A stretch of DNA of 38,048 nt, taken from contig NZ_SMKK01000075.1 in assembly GCF_004348425.1 (NCBI RefSeq), forward strand, positions 1 to 38,048. The letters are read 5' to 3'. Source of the DNA: Actinomadura sp. 7K507 (GTDB lineage: Bacteria; Actinomycetota; Actinomycetes; Streptosporangiales; Streptosporangiaceae). The number at the start of each line of letters is the position of its first letter. Positions within the stretch are counted from its first letter, which is position 1. Positions 8,571 to 17,573 of this stretch are shown here, piece by piece. The notes below the pieces were generated by a model. It made no database searches. It worked only from the letters and a program-made list of their open reading frames with translations, and was not told where the DNA came from. The translations under genes were made by a program, and so were the position numbers.

Positions 8571-9639
8571 TCAGGCGACGCCCTTGAGCCGCCGGACCAG
8601 CATGTTGCAGGTCTGTCTGATCCTCTTGTCCTGGCAGCCGGCCCCGCGCAGCTCGATCGCCCGGATCAGCTCGGTGATCTTGCCCCCGAACGCGGGATCG
8701 CGTTTCAGTGCCAGCGGAATGTACGTCGACACCAGGTAGTACAGGTAGGCGTCGTTGTACTCCGCGATCTCGCGCAGCACCTCCGTGGCCGTATTGCGCA
8801 GCGACAGGGAGCTCGGCAATGTGAAGTCGCTGCTGATACGGCCGTCTCTGGTGTAGGTCGGGAACGACCATTCCTCCAACGCCGCGTACACGGGCGTCGC
8901 GTCCAGTTCCTTGCGGTACCTTTCCGCGAGCTCGATGTCGTTGGAGCCGATGAGGGAGCCCATGACGACGCCGCGCATCATGAACGCGGCCTGGCGTCCG
9001 GGGACCTCGAAGCCGAGGTCGGCCTCCAGCGCCCCCGTCACCTTGCTGACCTGGTGCGTGAGGATGTTGAGCGCCAGGATCGAATGGAACGAGTACGTCT
9101 TGCGGTTCAGCCGGGGAGCCAGCTCGATCGACGAGTCGAACAGCGCCTGCGGATCGCTGAGAAGGCCGTTGCCCGCCTCGGGGGAGTAGAGCGTCTCGAG
9201 CGCGCGGTCCTGCTCGCGTCCCCAGAACCGGGCGATGAAGGACGAGGTCTTCTGCGTCGCCTCGCCGCGCACGATGTGCAGGGCCGCTTCAAGGGCGTTC
9301 AGCAGGTGCTGCTGCGTGACGTCGGAGGACTCGAAGGCGCTCAGGTCGACCGCGAGGCCTTCGCCGTGCAGGTCGCTGACGAGCACGTCGCGCCTTTTCC
9401 GGACGGCGTGCGCCATCGAGTACTCGGCGATTCCCGGGACGGACGACATGAGGCACTGCAGGGACCGCCCGCTGACCCGGTCGAGCCATTCGGTGTTGTC
9501 CCACAGCCGGAAAATCGTGCTCTCGTCGAGCCCGGAGAAGGCGGCCACGTCGGACATGTTGAGCCCCATGTCCTTGGTGATCTCGGAAAGAGACTTCGGC
9601 TCGCCGTCCGCTGCCATCACTCGCCCTAGATCTGGCATC
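8571..9639 (-). CDS. Unrecognised protein with possible N-terminal helix-turn-helix
   Basis: 355 residues from ATG 9639 (AGG 9 nt upstream); ATG 9617 (AGGG, 6 nt upstream) is an equally good start. The first ~60 residues ('LSEITKDMGLNMSDVAAFSG', then 'ESTIFRLWDN') resemble a helix-turn-helix. The remaining ~290 are predominantly helical, with no motif I can name. No signal peptide or membrane segment. First gene of the apparent operon with the two methyltransferases, so a regulator or sensor for them is a reasonable inference, nothing more. Confidence 0.7.
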
Positions 9640-9979
9640 CGCTGACGCCTCGATCGTAGCGAAGCGCCGCGGAACGGGCGCCGGTGATTTACGAAAGTGT
9701 CCGTACCGTCACCACGGGGGCCGAGCCCACCACGGGGGCCGGGCGTCGCGGGCGGCGCCGCGGAGGGCGTGAGAGCGGTTCGCATGGCGGGCCGTCACCC
9801 CGGTTCGCGTCCCGGCGTGCGCCCGGTGCCGCCGGGCACGGGGAACCCGCGGCCGGTGCCGGCGAGCCGCCGGAAACCGGCGTCGCCGGCCGGCGGGGTG
9901 GTGGCGTGGTCCAGGAAGCCCCTGTTCGCCTGGACGAGCCGTCCCGCGTTCGGGCACCCGCGCGGTGCCGGCGCCGGTG
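9640..9979. other. 340-base non-coding region
   Basis: It separates two minus-strand genes and should contain the promoter of the HTH-like gene. A short direct repeat CCACGGGGGCCG occurs twice near 9711-9740. Several GC-rich open frames cross it but lack a Shine-Dalgarno and codon bias. No RNA or further signal recognised. Confidence 0.4.
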
Positions 9980-10501
9980 TCACGGCAGCCGCCATCCTTC
10001 CCTGACGCCCACCCCGAACCAGAAGGTGGCCGTCCGGTTCCTGCCCCGGCCGGTGCCGAAGTCGGTGGCGAGAGCCCTCATCAGGGCGAGCCCGCGCCCG
10101 TGGACGGGCAGCGGGTCCTCCGTCTCCGGGGGCTGTCCGGGCGCGGGGCCGCCGTCGGTGACCTCGACCCGGACGTAGCGGTCGATGTGCAGGACCGACA
10201 GCGTGATGTTCCCGTCCCGGCGCGGCCGGGCGTGCAGCACGGAGTTCGTCACGGCTTCGCTGGTCAGCAGTTCCAGGTCGCCGAGCTCGGACCGGTCGGC
10301 GCCGAAGTGCTGCCCCACGAGTTCCCTGACATAGGACCTGGCGAGCCGCACGGCGGCCGGGGTCGCGGCGAGGTCGATCTCGCCGATGAGGCGTCCGGCC
10401 GACTTGCCGTTGTTCCAGGCGGACGGGGTTCCGAGTTCCAGCGAGGGAGCGGGTGCCGGGACGAGTACGGGCGTTCCCGACCACGCGTCTGATGGGTTCA
10501 T
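9980..10501 (-). CDS. SpoIIAB/RsbW-like ATP-binding regulatory protein
   Basis: 173 residues from ATG 10501 (an in-frame ATG at 10543 could add 14 residues; neither has a strong Shine-Dalgarno). A single GHKL/HATPase_c_2 domain: N-box 'LTSEAVTNSVLHA' (Glu...Asn), G1 box 'VTDGGPAPG', G2 'GRGLALMRALATDFG', and the closing strand 'TATFWFGV'. In actinomycetes such stand-alone domains act as anti-sigma-factor kinases or as orphan regulators. No sigma factor or anti-anti-sigma gene lies next to it, so its partner is unknown. The Pro/Ala-rich N-terminus (first 30 residues) is not part of the fold. Confidence 0.85.
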   Translation of the reverse strand: MNPSDAWSGTPVLVPAPAPSLELGTPSAWNNGKSAGRLIGEIDLAATPAAVRLARSYVRELVGQHFGADRSELGDLELLTSEAVTNSVLHARPRRDGNITLSVLHIDRYVRVEVTDGGPAPGQPPETEDPLPVHGRGLALMRALATDFGTGRGRNRTATFWFGVGVREGWRLP

Positions 10502-10744
10502 GGCGGTGTTGGTTTCACGTCTCCGTGTCGGGCTGTAAGCGAACATGTGTTCGGCCTGGTCGAATTCGGAGTGGAAGTGAGACAACACACACTCTTACGC
10601 GGCGCGCATGTCCCAGTCACCGACGCTTGCGCGCATGCAAGGCCCCCGCCCCACCCTGCGAACCCTCACCACCCGCCGCCGACCCGATACAGGACGTCGC
10701 GGCCGGCTCGGATCCGCGTCCCTGTCGGGTCGGCGCGCCGCGGC

Positions 10745-13378
10745 TCAGTCCTGGACGCGGTGGACGGTGAAGCTCGGGGCCCCGTTGATGCCGAGACCGA
10801 CGGCGATCTTGGACGGGGTCACGACGGCGAAGCCGCCGGCGATGCCCCGCGGCCTGCCCGGCAGGTCCTTGGAGATCTGCCTGCCCTCACCGTCGAGCAG
10901 CAGGAACTGCTCCGGGGTCCTGCCCGCCCCCGACCGGGTGGCCGGCCTGATCGCCGTGAACCAGTTCCCGATGGCCCCGTACCGGGTGAGGAATCCCGTC
11001 TCCAGCAGGTCGTTGACCTTCGTGGCGCCGCCGCGGGTCTGGATCGTCACCGCGCGGCTGCCCGGATCGGTCGGCCCATCGCCGGCCGCCCCGGCGTGGC
11101 AGACGATCAACGTGTCGTCGTCGCCGTCGCACCGGGTGAGCGGCGCGTCGGTCCTGGCCAGCTCGCGGCCGGTGGCCCGGTCGAGGACGGCCCCGCCGTC
11201 CGCCGTGCCGACGACGACCGTCTTGCCGCCCTCGTCGTGCAGCAGTTTCGGTTCGGGGTACCGGTCGCCGAGCCGCCACCGCCGCTTGCCGTCCGACGTG
11301 CCGTAGGCGATGACGTCGACCCCGTTCCGCGGCCGGTCGTCGTCGTACTCGGCGGTGAGGACGAGTTCGCCGCCGACGCCCTCGGGCTCCACGCCGCTCT
11401 TGCGCCACAGCTCCTTTCGCGTCGCGGTCGAGTACACGACCGTCTCGTCCCGGTCTGCGCGGTAGTTCGACACCGTCACCGCGAAGGTCTTGCCGTCGGC
11501 CGCTTCCAGGATCGTGTGGGCGTCTCCGCTCGACGTCCGCTGCTTCCACCGGACGGCGCCGTCCTTGAGGGCGAGCGCCGCGATGCCGTCGGTGTCCCCG
11601 GGCCCCGAGTAGCGGACGAGGACCAGCCGCCCCTCATCCGCGTCCACGATGCGGGGCACGCGGATGAAGCCCGCCTCGGCGCCATCGCCGAGCGACGCTC
11701 CCGAACGCAGCGACCAGCGTTCCTCGCCGGTCGCGGCGTCGGCGACCACCAGCTTCTCGCCGTCGTCCCTCTCGCGGGCCCGGCCGGTGTACACGACCGC
11801 GTCGCCGACGAGGTCGATGGTCTCCAGCGACTGGAGACCGGTGTCCTTGACGGCCTGGTCGGCTGGCGGCGCGTCGCCGGCGCCGGCCGTCCACAGCGGG
11901 GCGGCGTCGATCCGGGGCGCCTTCACCGCCGGTGCGCCCGGCCCGCTCGGCTCGGCGGGCTTGGCGCCGACGGCCGCCGCGTGCACGGCGAGACCGTTCT
12001 CGGAGTCCGGCGCGGCTTCGGGCCGGAACGCCGCGGCGTGCTCCGACACCTCGGTGATCTCACCGGCCGGCGTCGGGCCCAGCCGGTTCCCCGCCCGGTC
12101 GAACACGGCCCGCCGCACCGGAGCGTCCTGGGTTGACTTTCCCTCGATGAAGATCCTGTCCTGCCGGACCAGACGGGGCCAGGGCGTCGTGTCCTCGTCG
12201 AAGACGGGCTTCATCGTGGTGAACGCCTCTCCGCCGGACCCGGACCGGATCGTCACCAGCAGTCCATCGGAGCCGGGGCACGCGATCAGGGTCCGGCCGT
12301 CGTCCTCGCATCCGTAGAGGGGGCGGAGCTTCGCCCCGGGGCGACCGGTCGCTGTGTCGATGACCACCGCATTGCGGCGGGGGTACGGCCTCTCCGGATT
12401 CTTCGTCTCCACGTTGACGACGGCCGTGTCACCGGCCACCGCCGTCAGATGGGAGCTGTCGAACGCCTCGCTCAGATCCCACCGCTTCTGGCCGGTCCGC
12501 ACGTCCAGCGCGAAGACGTCGGTGCCCTTGCGCTGCTCCCCCCACAGCGACGCCACCTGCGAGGGAGCGCGCTCCCCGAGCGTCTCGCCCAGCACCACGC
12601 CGCCGGCGAACCGGTAGGCCCAGCCCGCGTCGCTCTCCCAGAGCTTCCGGCCGGTCGCCGCGTCCATGGCGACGGTCTTCGGGTCGGCGCCCCGTTCACC
12701 CTCCACGCTGGCGAGGGCGACCCGGGTGTCCGCCCCCAGCAGCCTCACCCTCTGGTCGCGGTCGTCGTCGCCCTGGTCGCCGGACCGGGGCCGGATGATG
12801 GGTTGCTCCCAGCGGACGGTGCCGTCCTCACCGGAAAGCGCCGCCACCCCGAACTCGGTCTCACGGCCCCGGTCGCCCTTCGCGTACTGGAGGAGAACAG
12901 TCCAGCCGTCTCCGTCGCCGTACACCACCGGCTTGCCCGTGACGCCGCGCATGTACTGCGCGTTGTGGCTGAAGCCTCGATAGGCCGTGGTGCCGTCACC
13001 GCCGCGCAGCGAGGAACCACCGTCGACGACCCAGCGCGGCTTCCCGGTCCGGGCGTCGACCGCGGCGAGGCGGGAACCGGAATCGACGTCCCCGGCGACG
13101 ATGGCGATGTCACCGCGGAACTCGACGCCGGAGACCCTCTTCATGCCGAGCTTCCGCTCGTTCCACATCGGCTTGCCGCTGAACGAGACCGCCTCCGGCT
13201 GCTTCTCCCCGTCCGGAAGCGGCTCGACGTCCGTGCCGCCCCATGCTTTGACGATCCCGAGGACCAGCACCACCGCCACGAGGACGGCCCCCGCGGTCAA
13301 CGCGCGTGACCTGTTCGACGCCGGCAGCCGCACACCCGACAGCCGCAGGGTCGGTCGCTTCAATCTCGGTCGCTGCAA
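10745..13378 (-). CDS. Membrane-anchored PQQ-type beta-propeller protein, paralogue 1
   Basis: 877 residues. An Arg/Lys-rich N-terminus and a single membrane helix (about 26-46) predict a cytoplasmic tail with an outer-face propeller. The rest is built of repeats with the blade motif D-x-x-TG-x-x-x-W ('DARTGKPRWVVDG', 'DAATGRKLWESDAG', 'DVRTGQKRWDLSEAF', 'DAATGEERWSLRSG', 'SDGKRRWRLGDRY', 'DRATGRELARTD'), typical of PQQ-like (YVTN/BamB-type) propellers that bind proteins or ligands and do not usually carry PQQ. TTG start at 13376-13378 with GAGG 7 nt upstream. It is closely similar to the gene at 20988-23603 over its whole length, including the anchor (SNRSRAL..AGAVLVAVV) and C-terminus (HRV-x). 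It follows the DUF5682-like gene by 177 nt and has its own upstream dyads. Confidence 0.9.
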   Translation of the reverse strand: MQRPRLKRPTLRLSGVRLPASNRSRALTAGAVLVAVVLVLGIVKAWGGTDVEPLPDGEKQPEAVSFSGKPMWNERKLGMKRVSGVEFRGDIAIVAGDVDSGSRLAAVDARTGKPRWVVDGGSSLRGGDGTTAYRGFSHNAQYMRGVTGKPVVYGDGDGWTVLLQYAKGDRGRETEFGVAALSGEDGTVRWEQPIIRPRSGDQGDDDRDQRVRLLGADTRVALASVEGERGADPKTVAMDAATGRKLWESDAGWAYRFAGGVVLGETLGERAPSQVASLWGEQRKGTDVFALDVRTGQKRWDLSEAFDSSHLTAVAGDTAVVNVETKNPERPYPRRNAVVIDTATGRPGAKLRPLYGCEDDGRTLIACPGSDGLLVTIRSGSGGEAFTTMKPVFDEDTTPWPRLVRQDRIFIEGKSTQDAPVRRAVFDRAGNRLGPTPAGEITEVSEHAAAFRPEAAPDSENGLAVHAAAVGAKPAEPSGPGAPAVKAPRIDAAPLWTAGAGDAPPADQAVKDTGLQSLETIDLVGDAVVYTGRARERDDGEKLVVADAATGEERWSLRSGASLGDGAEAGFIRVPRIVDADEGRLVLVRYSGPGDTDGIAALALKDGAVRWKQRTSSGDAHTILEAADGKTFAVTVSNYRADRDETVVYSTATRKELWRKSGVEPEGVGGELVLTAEYDDDRPRNGVDVIAYGTSDGKRRWRLGDRYPEPKLLHDEGGKTVVVGTADGGAVLDRATGRELARTDAPLTRCDGDDDTLIVCHAGAAGDGPTDPGSRAVTIQTRGGATKVNDLLETGFLTRYGAIGNWFTAIRPATRSGAGRTPEQFLLLDGEGRQISKDLPGRPRGIAGGFAVVTPSKIAVGLGINGAPSFTVHRVQD

Positions 13379-13482
13379 TTCGGCACCTCACCCGTGGGAG
13401 CACTGTTCGCGGGCGGTGACCGAACGCATGCCGCATGCCCGTGGGCGCGCGGGGGCATCGACCAGCCGCACCGACTGAGATG

Positions 13483-13541
13483 ACCGAATCTAGAATTTGG
13501 TTCGCTTTCGGTCTCATCCGGGTCGCGGCCGGATCCGGCCG
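13483..13541 (-). promoter_or_regulatory. Two dyads upstream of propeller paralogue 1
   Basis: A 19-bp imperfect dyad ACCGAATCTAGAATTTGGT (13483-13501) and a perfect 16-bp palindrome CGGCCGGATCCGGCCG (13526-13541) lie 105-165 nt upstream of the TTG start. The same palindrome and a related dyad occur in the same order upstream of paralogue 2 (23666-23713). Shared position and sequence suggest a common regulator, but the function is inferred. Confidence 0.6.
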
Positions 13542-13555
13542 TTCCTGTCCCCGAT

Positions 13556-16387
13556 TCAGGCGGTGAGGAGCGCAGCGACCGCGGCCGGGCCGTCGGGATG
13601 CCGTCCCACCAGCGCGTTCACCTCCTCGTCTGCACCGCTCGCGGTCGCCGCCCACTCGGCTGGATGACCCAGCAGCGTCGCCACCGCGTCGCACGCGGCC
13701 GGGTTTCCGGCCATCAGGGCCGGGACGGGGCCTGACCCGGCGGGCGCCGATGCCGCGTGCGCGGCCGGCGGAGCGGACCTCTCCCAGGGCGGCACCCAGG
13801 AATCCACACCGTCCAGCGTCGCCGGGAACGTCCGGGCCGCCTCCCGGACGAGCACCGGCACCAGCTCCCGCGCATGCTTGCGCAACGTCGTGATCAGCTG
13901 CGGCAGCCACGGCAGCAGCACCTCGTCGGGCAACCGCCCGAACGCCTTCGACATCACCTCCACCACCAGCGGCGCCAGCGTCGGCGCCGGTTCCAGCGCC
14001 TGGACGAAGCCGCTCATGTAATGCGGGAACGACGGGACGACCAGCGGGTTGGCGAGCAGCTCGTCGCACCGCTCCCGCAGCTCCGCGAGCGGCATCAGGC
14101 CGAGCTGCGACTTCGCCGCCCACAGCAGCGCCACCTTCGCCGGCGCCTCCGGATGCGACTGCCGGACGGCCAGTTCGAGCTGCGCGTGGTCGCAGCCCAG
14201 CGACAGGGCCAGGCTCTCCATCCCGAACAGGAACCCGAGCATCGCCGCGACCTGCCGGACGCCGGTGTCCTCGTCCACGAACGCGGTCGGGAGCAGCGTG
14301 CAGTAATGCGCGTAGCCGGCCGTGACGAACGACTGGCACCATCCCGGCAGTTCAGGCTCCGTCGCCCGGTAGTGCGCGAGCAGCCGCCGTATCCGCCGCA
14401 GGACCTCGGGCGCGTCGTCCACGGTTCGCTCGGCGGCCAGCAGCTCCACCGCCCGCGCGCCCAGCTCGCCGGCGATCCGGTGCCCGCCCAGGTAGAGGAC
14501 GGCGTCCTCGACCGCCCGCAGCGCGACGGCGGCGGTGGCCTTCGGATCGTGCACCGCCCGGCGGAGCCGCTGCTCCAGGACCTGCTCGACCGTGACGCCC
14601 TCGTACCCCAGCTCGACCAGCGCCCGCTGGTTTCTGCCGATCGCCAGGTCCCAGCTCTCCTGGATCGACCGCTCGCCCAGCTCCCGCGAACCCATGATCG
14701 GCCTGACCGCGTCGTCGGGCAGCAGCCGCCGCAGCACCCACAGCAGCTCCGAGCACGGCACCAGCTCCGGGCTCGCGTTCAGGTCGAGCAGCGCCCGCTG
14801 GATCGTGCGCTTCTCCAGATCGAGGCCCAGCGGCTCCAGCCGGTCCAGGACGTCGCGGGCCAGCGGCGGCAGCGACTCGTAGCCGACCTGCCCGATCCGG
14901 TCGCCGCCGAGGAGGATCTCGCACAGCCGCCGCACGTCGCGGCGCCCCGGCACCGCGTCCTTCTCGATGCACGTGATCGCGGCGTCCTGGAAGTCGTACG
15001 GCGTCGGGCGCGCCCGCCCCCGCATCCCCGCGAGGAGGACGGACGTCTCGAACACCGCGATGGCGTCGGCGGTGCTCGCCATGTACCCGTTGCGGCGCGC
15101 CAGCCGGACGATGTCGACGCACCAGCCGAGCAGCTCCGCCTCGTCCAGGTCGTCCAGCGCGGGCGGGCTCGCCAGGAACCCCGAGAGCCGGTCCGCGACC
15201 GGCGGGTCCCCGCCGGGACCGGCCGCCTTGCCCTTTTCCGGGCCCTCGACCGGGCCCTTCGCCGGGCGCTTGGACGGTTTCGCGGCGCCTCTCTGGCCCT
15301 CCAGCCGGAACGGCTTCACACCGCTCCGCTTGACGGCCTTCGCCCAGGTCGCCGCCGCGATCGACACCGAACCGGACGCCAGCCCGAACTGCGCCTCGAT
15401 GGCCGAATGGCTGGACGGGATCAGCCCGTACTGCCAGCGCGTGGACGTGCGGGGCGTGATGTCGAGAGGCTCCGCGTCCGACGCCAGCCCGAACTGCTCG
15501 ACGCGGCTGGCAGCGTGGAACGCCCCGCACACGTACAGGCACTCGGACGGGTCGGTCCCGGTCGCGGCCAGATGCTCGCGCATCCGCGTCCACATGTACC
15601 GTTCACGGTTCTCGTCCAGCTCCCGCCGCACGTCGCCCTCCGGCCGCAGCCGCCGGAACAGGCCGCCGATCAGCACCATGACCTGCCGGTAGGTGTCATA
15701 GCCGGCGCCGGTGAGGGGCTGCTCGACGTACTGGTCCCACCATTCCGACCAGTGCCGCACCTTCCCGTGATGCAGCAGATGCGCCTCCAGCTCGGCGAAC
15801 CGGGGACGGAGATCACCGATCTCGACGCCCACGGAGTCGCCGTGCAACGCCCCGTCTTCCTCCACCTCGTTCCCTGAGGTCTCCGGGTCGTCCGCGGTCT
15901 CCTCGCGCGGGTTCCACTGGAAGACGTGGTCGGTGGAGCGGTCGACGAGGACCAGCTCGACCCCCGGCGTGTCCAGCGCGTAGGAGATGGCCTGGTACTC
16001 CGCCGACGCCTCGGTGATCGGCGCGACGACGCTGAGCGGCGCCCACGCGGCCGGGAAGCCGTCCAGCTCGCTGGCGAACGCCTGCAGCGCCACCGGCAGC
16101 CGGCAGTTCCGCAGCTCGCCGAGCAGCGGCGCGAGGTCCTCGCACAACTCCAGGTAGATGACCGACGGCCGCTTGTCGTGCAGCCGCCGCGCCATCGCCA
16201 GCGCCGACGCCGGAGAGTGGTGGCACACGGGGAAGATCTCCAGCTCCTCCCGCAGCGCCCGGTCGACGTCGTCCACCAGCCCCGAGAGGATCCCCGACAC
16301 CGCGTCCCCGCCGAACTCGTGCGCGGCGCCCGTCAGCTGCTCCCGAAGCTCCCCGAAGACACCCGCGGTCGCGGTCGGGCCGCTCAC
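13556..16387 (-). CDS. DUF5682-like protein (YehM-type partner of MoxR/vWA)
   Basis: 943 residues. GTG 16387 overlaps the stop of the MoxR gene (GTGA), so the two are translationally coupled. The N-terminal ~370 residues carry 'FPVCHHSPASA' (about 52-62), 'YLELCEDLAPLL' (78-89) and 'CGAFHAASR' (287-295) with a G-x-x-H motif. These are hallmarks, as I recall them, of the DUF5682 family found with MoxR and vWA proteins and of E. coli YehM. His-His, Glu and GxxH together resemble TraB/Tiki/EreA-ChaN-type putative hydrolases, which is an inference. After a basic linker (~370-400) the C-terminal half is helical and repetitive, ending at an unconserved tail. No membrane segment, so cytoplasmic. Probably an adaptor or effector of the MoxR-vWA complex. 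Confidence 0.82.
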   Translation of the reverse strand: MSGPTATAGVFGELREQLTGAAHEFGGDAVSGILSGLVDDVDRALREELEIFPVCHHSPASALAMARRLHDKRPSVIYLELCEDLAPLLGELRNCRLPVALQAFASELDGFPAAWAPLSVVAPITEASAEYQAISYALDTPGVELVLVDRSTDHVFQWNPREETADDPETSGNEVEEDGALHGDSVGVEIGDLRPRFAELEAHLLHHGKVRHWSEWWDQYVEQPLTGAGYDTYRQVMVLIGGLFRRLRPEGDVRRELDENRERYMWTRMREHLAATGTDPSECLYVCGAFHAASRVEQFGLASDAEPLDITPRTSTRWQYGLIPSSHSAIEAQFGLASGSVSIAAATWAKAVKRSGVKPFRLEGQRGAAKPSKRPAKGPVEGPEKGKAAGPGGDPPVADRLSGFLASPPALDDLDEAELLGWCVDIVRLARRNGYMASTADAIAVFETSVLLAGMRGRARPTPYDFQDAAITCIEKDAVPGRRDVRRLCEILLGGDRIGQVGYESLPPLARDVLDRLEPLGLDLEKRTIQRALLDLNASPELVPCSELLWVLRRLLPDDAVRPIMGSRELGERSIQESWDLAIGRNQRALVELGYEGVTVEQVLEQRLRRAVHDPKATAAVALRAVEDAVLYLGGHRIAGELGARAVELLAAERTVDDAPEVLRRIRRLLAHYRATEPELPGWCQSFVTAGYAHYCTLLPTAFVDEDTGVRQVAAMLGFLFGMESLALSLGCDHAQLELAVRQSHPEAPAKVALLWAAKSQLGLMPLAELRERCDELLANPLVVPSFPHYMSGFVQALEPAPTLAPLVVEVMSKAFGRLPDEVLLPWLPQLITTLRKHARELVPVLVREAARTFPATLDGVDSWVPPWERSAPPAAHAASAPAGSGPVPALMAGNPAACDAVATLLGHPAEWAATASGADEEVNALVGRHPDGPAAVAALLTA

Positions 16388-17505
16388 GACAGGGTCGAGA
16401 TCGCGTCGCGGCCGCCCTCCAGAAAGCCCTGCCATGGCCCGTCCTCCCCGTCCTTCTTGCTGCGCGGCTCGATGACGCCGTGCCAGAACTTGTTCAGGAT
16501 GGCGAGGTCCTCGGGGGTGCGGCGCGCAAGCGAACCGACGAGCGAGCTGCCCAGAGTCTCCGCCCGAAGCGTCCGGTCGCCGAAGAACTGGCTGTGCAGG
16601 ATGGCGTCCTCCAGAACGCCGATCTGCTCCGCGGTCGACAGCGCCGACTCGAGCTTCTCGTCGTCGCTCGTGGCGGACGCGGCGGCGGCGCGCAGGTCGG
16701 CGAAGCTCTGCAGCAGGACGTCCAGCAGCGTCGGCGGCAGATCCAGGTCGATCTCGTGCCGGCGCAGCAGCTCCGACGTCCGGAACCGGACGATCTCCGC
16801 CTCGCTGCGCTTGTTCGTCACCACCGGGATGCGGACGAAGTTGAACCGCCGCTTCAGCGCCGACGACAGGTCGTTGACGCCGCGGTCCCGGCTGTTGGCC
16901 GTCGCGATGATCGAGAATCCGGGCTCGGCGAACACGATGTTGTCGTCGTCCAGCTCCGGGATCGACACGTACTTCTCCGACAGGATGGAGATCAGCGCGT
17001 CCTGCACGTCGCTGGTCGACCGGGTCAGCTCCTCGAACCGTCCGATCACCCCCCGCTCCATCGCCGTCATGATCGGCGAGGGGATCATCGAGTCCCGGGA
17101 CTGCCCCTTGGCGATCACCATGGAGACGTTCCACGAGTACTTGATGTGGTCCTCGGTGGTGCCCGCCGTGCCCTGCACGACCAGCGTCGAGTTCCGGCAG
17201 ATCGCCGCGGACAGCAGCTCGGCCAGCCAGCTCTTCCCGGTGCCCGGGTCGCCTATCAGCAACAACCCCCGGTCGGACGCCAGCGTCACGATGCTGCGCT
17301 CGACGAAACTGCGGTCGCCGAACCACTTCTGCGGGATCTCCCGCTCCAGGCCGTCCGACCGCCTCGACCCGAGCACGAACAGCCGCACCATCTTCGGGCT
17401 GAGCCGCCACGCGAACGGCTTGGGCCCGTCGTCGATCGACTCCAGCCAGTCCAGCTCCTCGGCGTACTTCACCTCGGCCGGGGCCCGGAGCTTCTCGTCG
17501 GTCAT
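16384..17505 (-). CDS. MoxR-family AAA+ ATPase
   Basis: 373 residues. Walker A 'GDPGTGKSW' (85-93), Walker B region 'VIGRFEELTRS' (about 153-163), sensor 1 'IIATANSRDRGVNDLS' (about 199-214) and the 'ALKRRF' arginine-finger region (216-221), all as in MoxR ATPases. These act with vWA proteins as chaperone-like machines that load metals or remodel complexes. Start: ATG 17505 has AGG 5 nt upstream. Longer in-frame extensions are GC-rich non-coding translation. It lies 68 nt after the vWA gene and overlaps the DUF5682-like gene by 4 nt. The closest named counterpart by context is E. coli YehL. Confidence 0.92.
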   Translation of the reverse strand: MTDEKLRAPAEVKYAEELDWLESIDDGPKPFAWRLSPKMVRLFVLGSRRSDGLEREIPQKWFGDRSFVERSIVTLASDRGLLLIGDPGTGKSWLAELLSAAICRNSTLVVQGTAGTTEDHIKYSWNVSMVIAKGQSRDSMIPSPIMTAMERGVIGRFEELTRSTSDVQDALISILSEKYVSIPELDDDNIVFAEPGFSIIATANSRDRGVNDLSSALKRRFNFVRIPVVTNKRSEAEIVRFRTSELLRRHEIDLDLPPTLLDVLLQSFADLRAAAASATSDDEKLESALSTAEQIGVLEDAILHSQFFGDRTLRAETLGSSLVGSLARRTPEDLAILNKFWHGVIEPRSKKDGEDGPWQGFLEGGRDAISTLS

Positions 17506-17573
17506 CGTCGCCTGCCTTTCAGCATGCGGCCGGCACGGGCCGCAGCGTGGTCCATGGGGTTTCCGGGGGAGTG

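Noticed and set aside
9684..10178. Overlapping plus-strand frames in 9684-10178
   Set aside because: Low-complexity Arg/Pro/Gly translation, no ribosome site, partly antisense to the ATPase gene.
13757..15877. Plus-strand open frame of 706 codons
   Set aside because: Antisense to the DUF5682-like gene, dominated by Arg/Gln/Pro; mirror image of a real coding frame.
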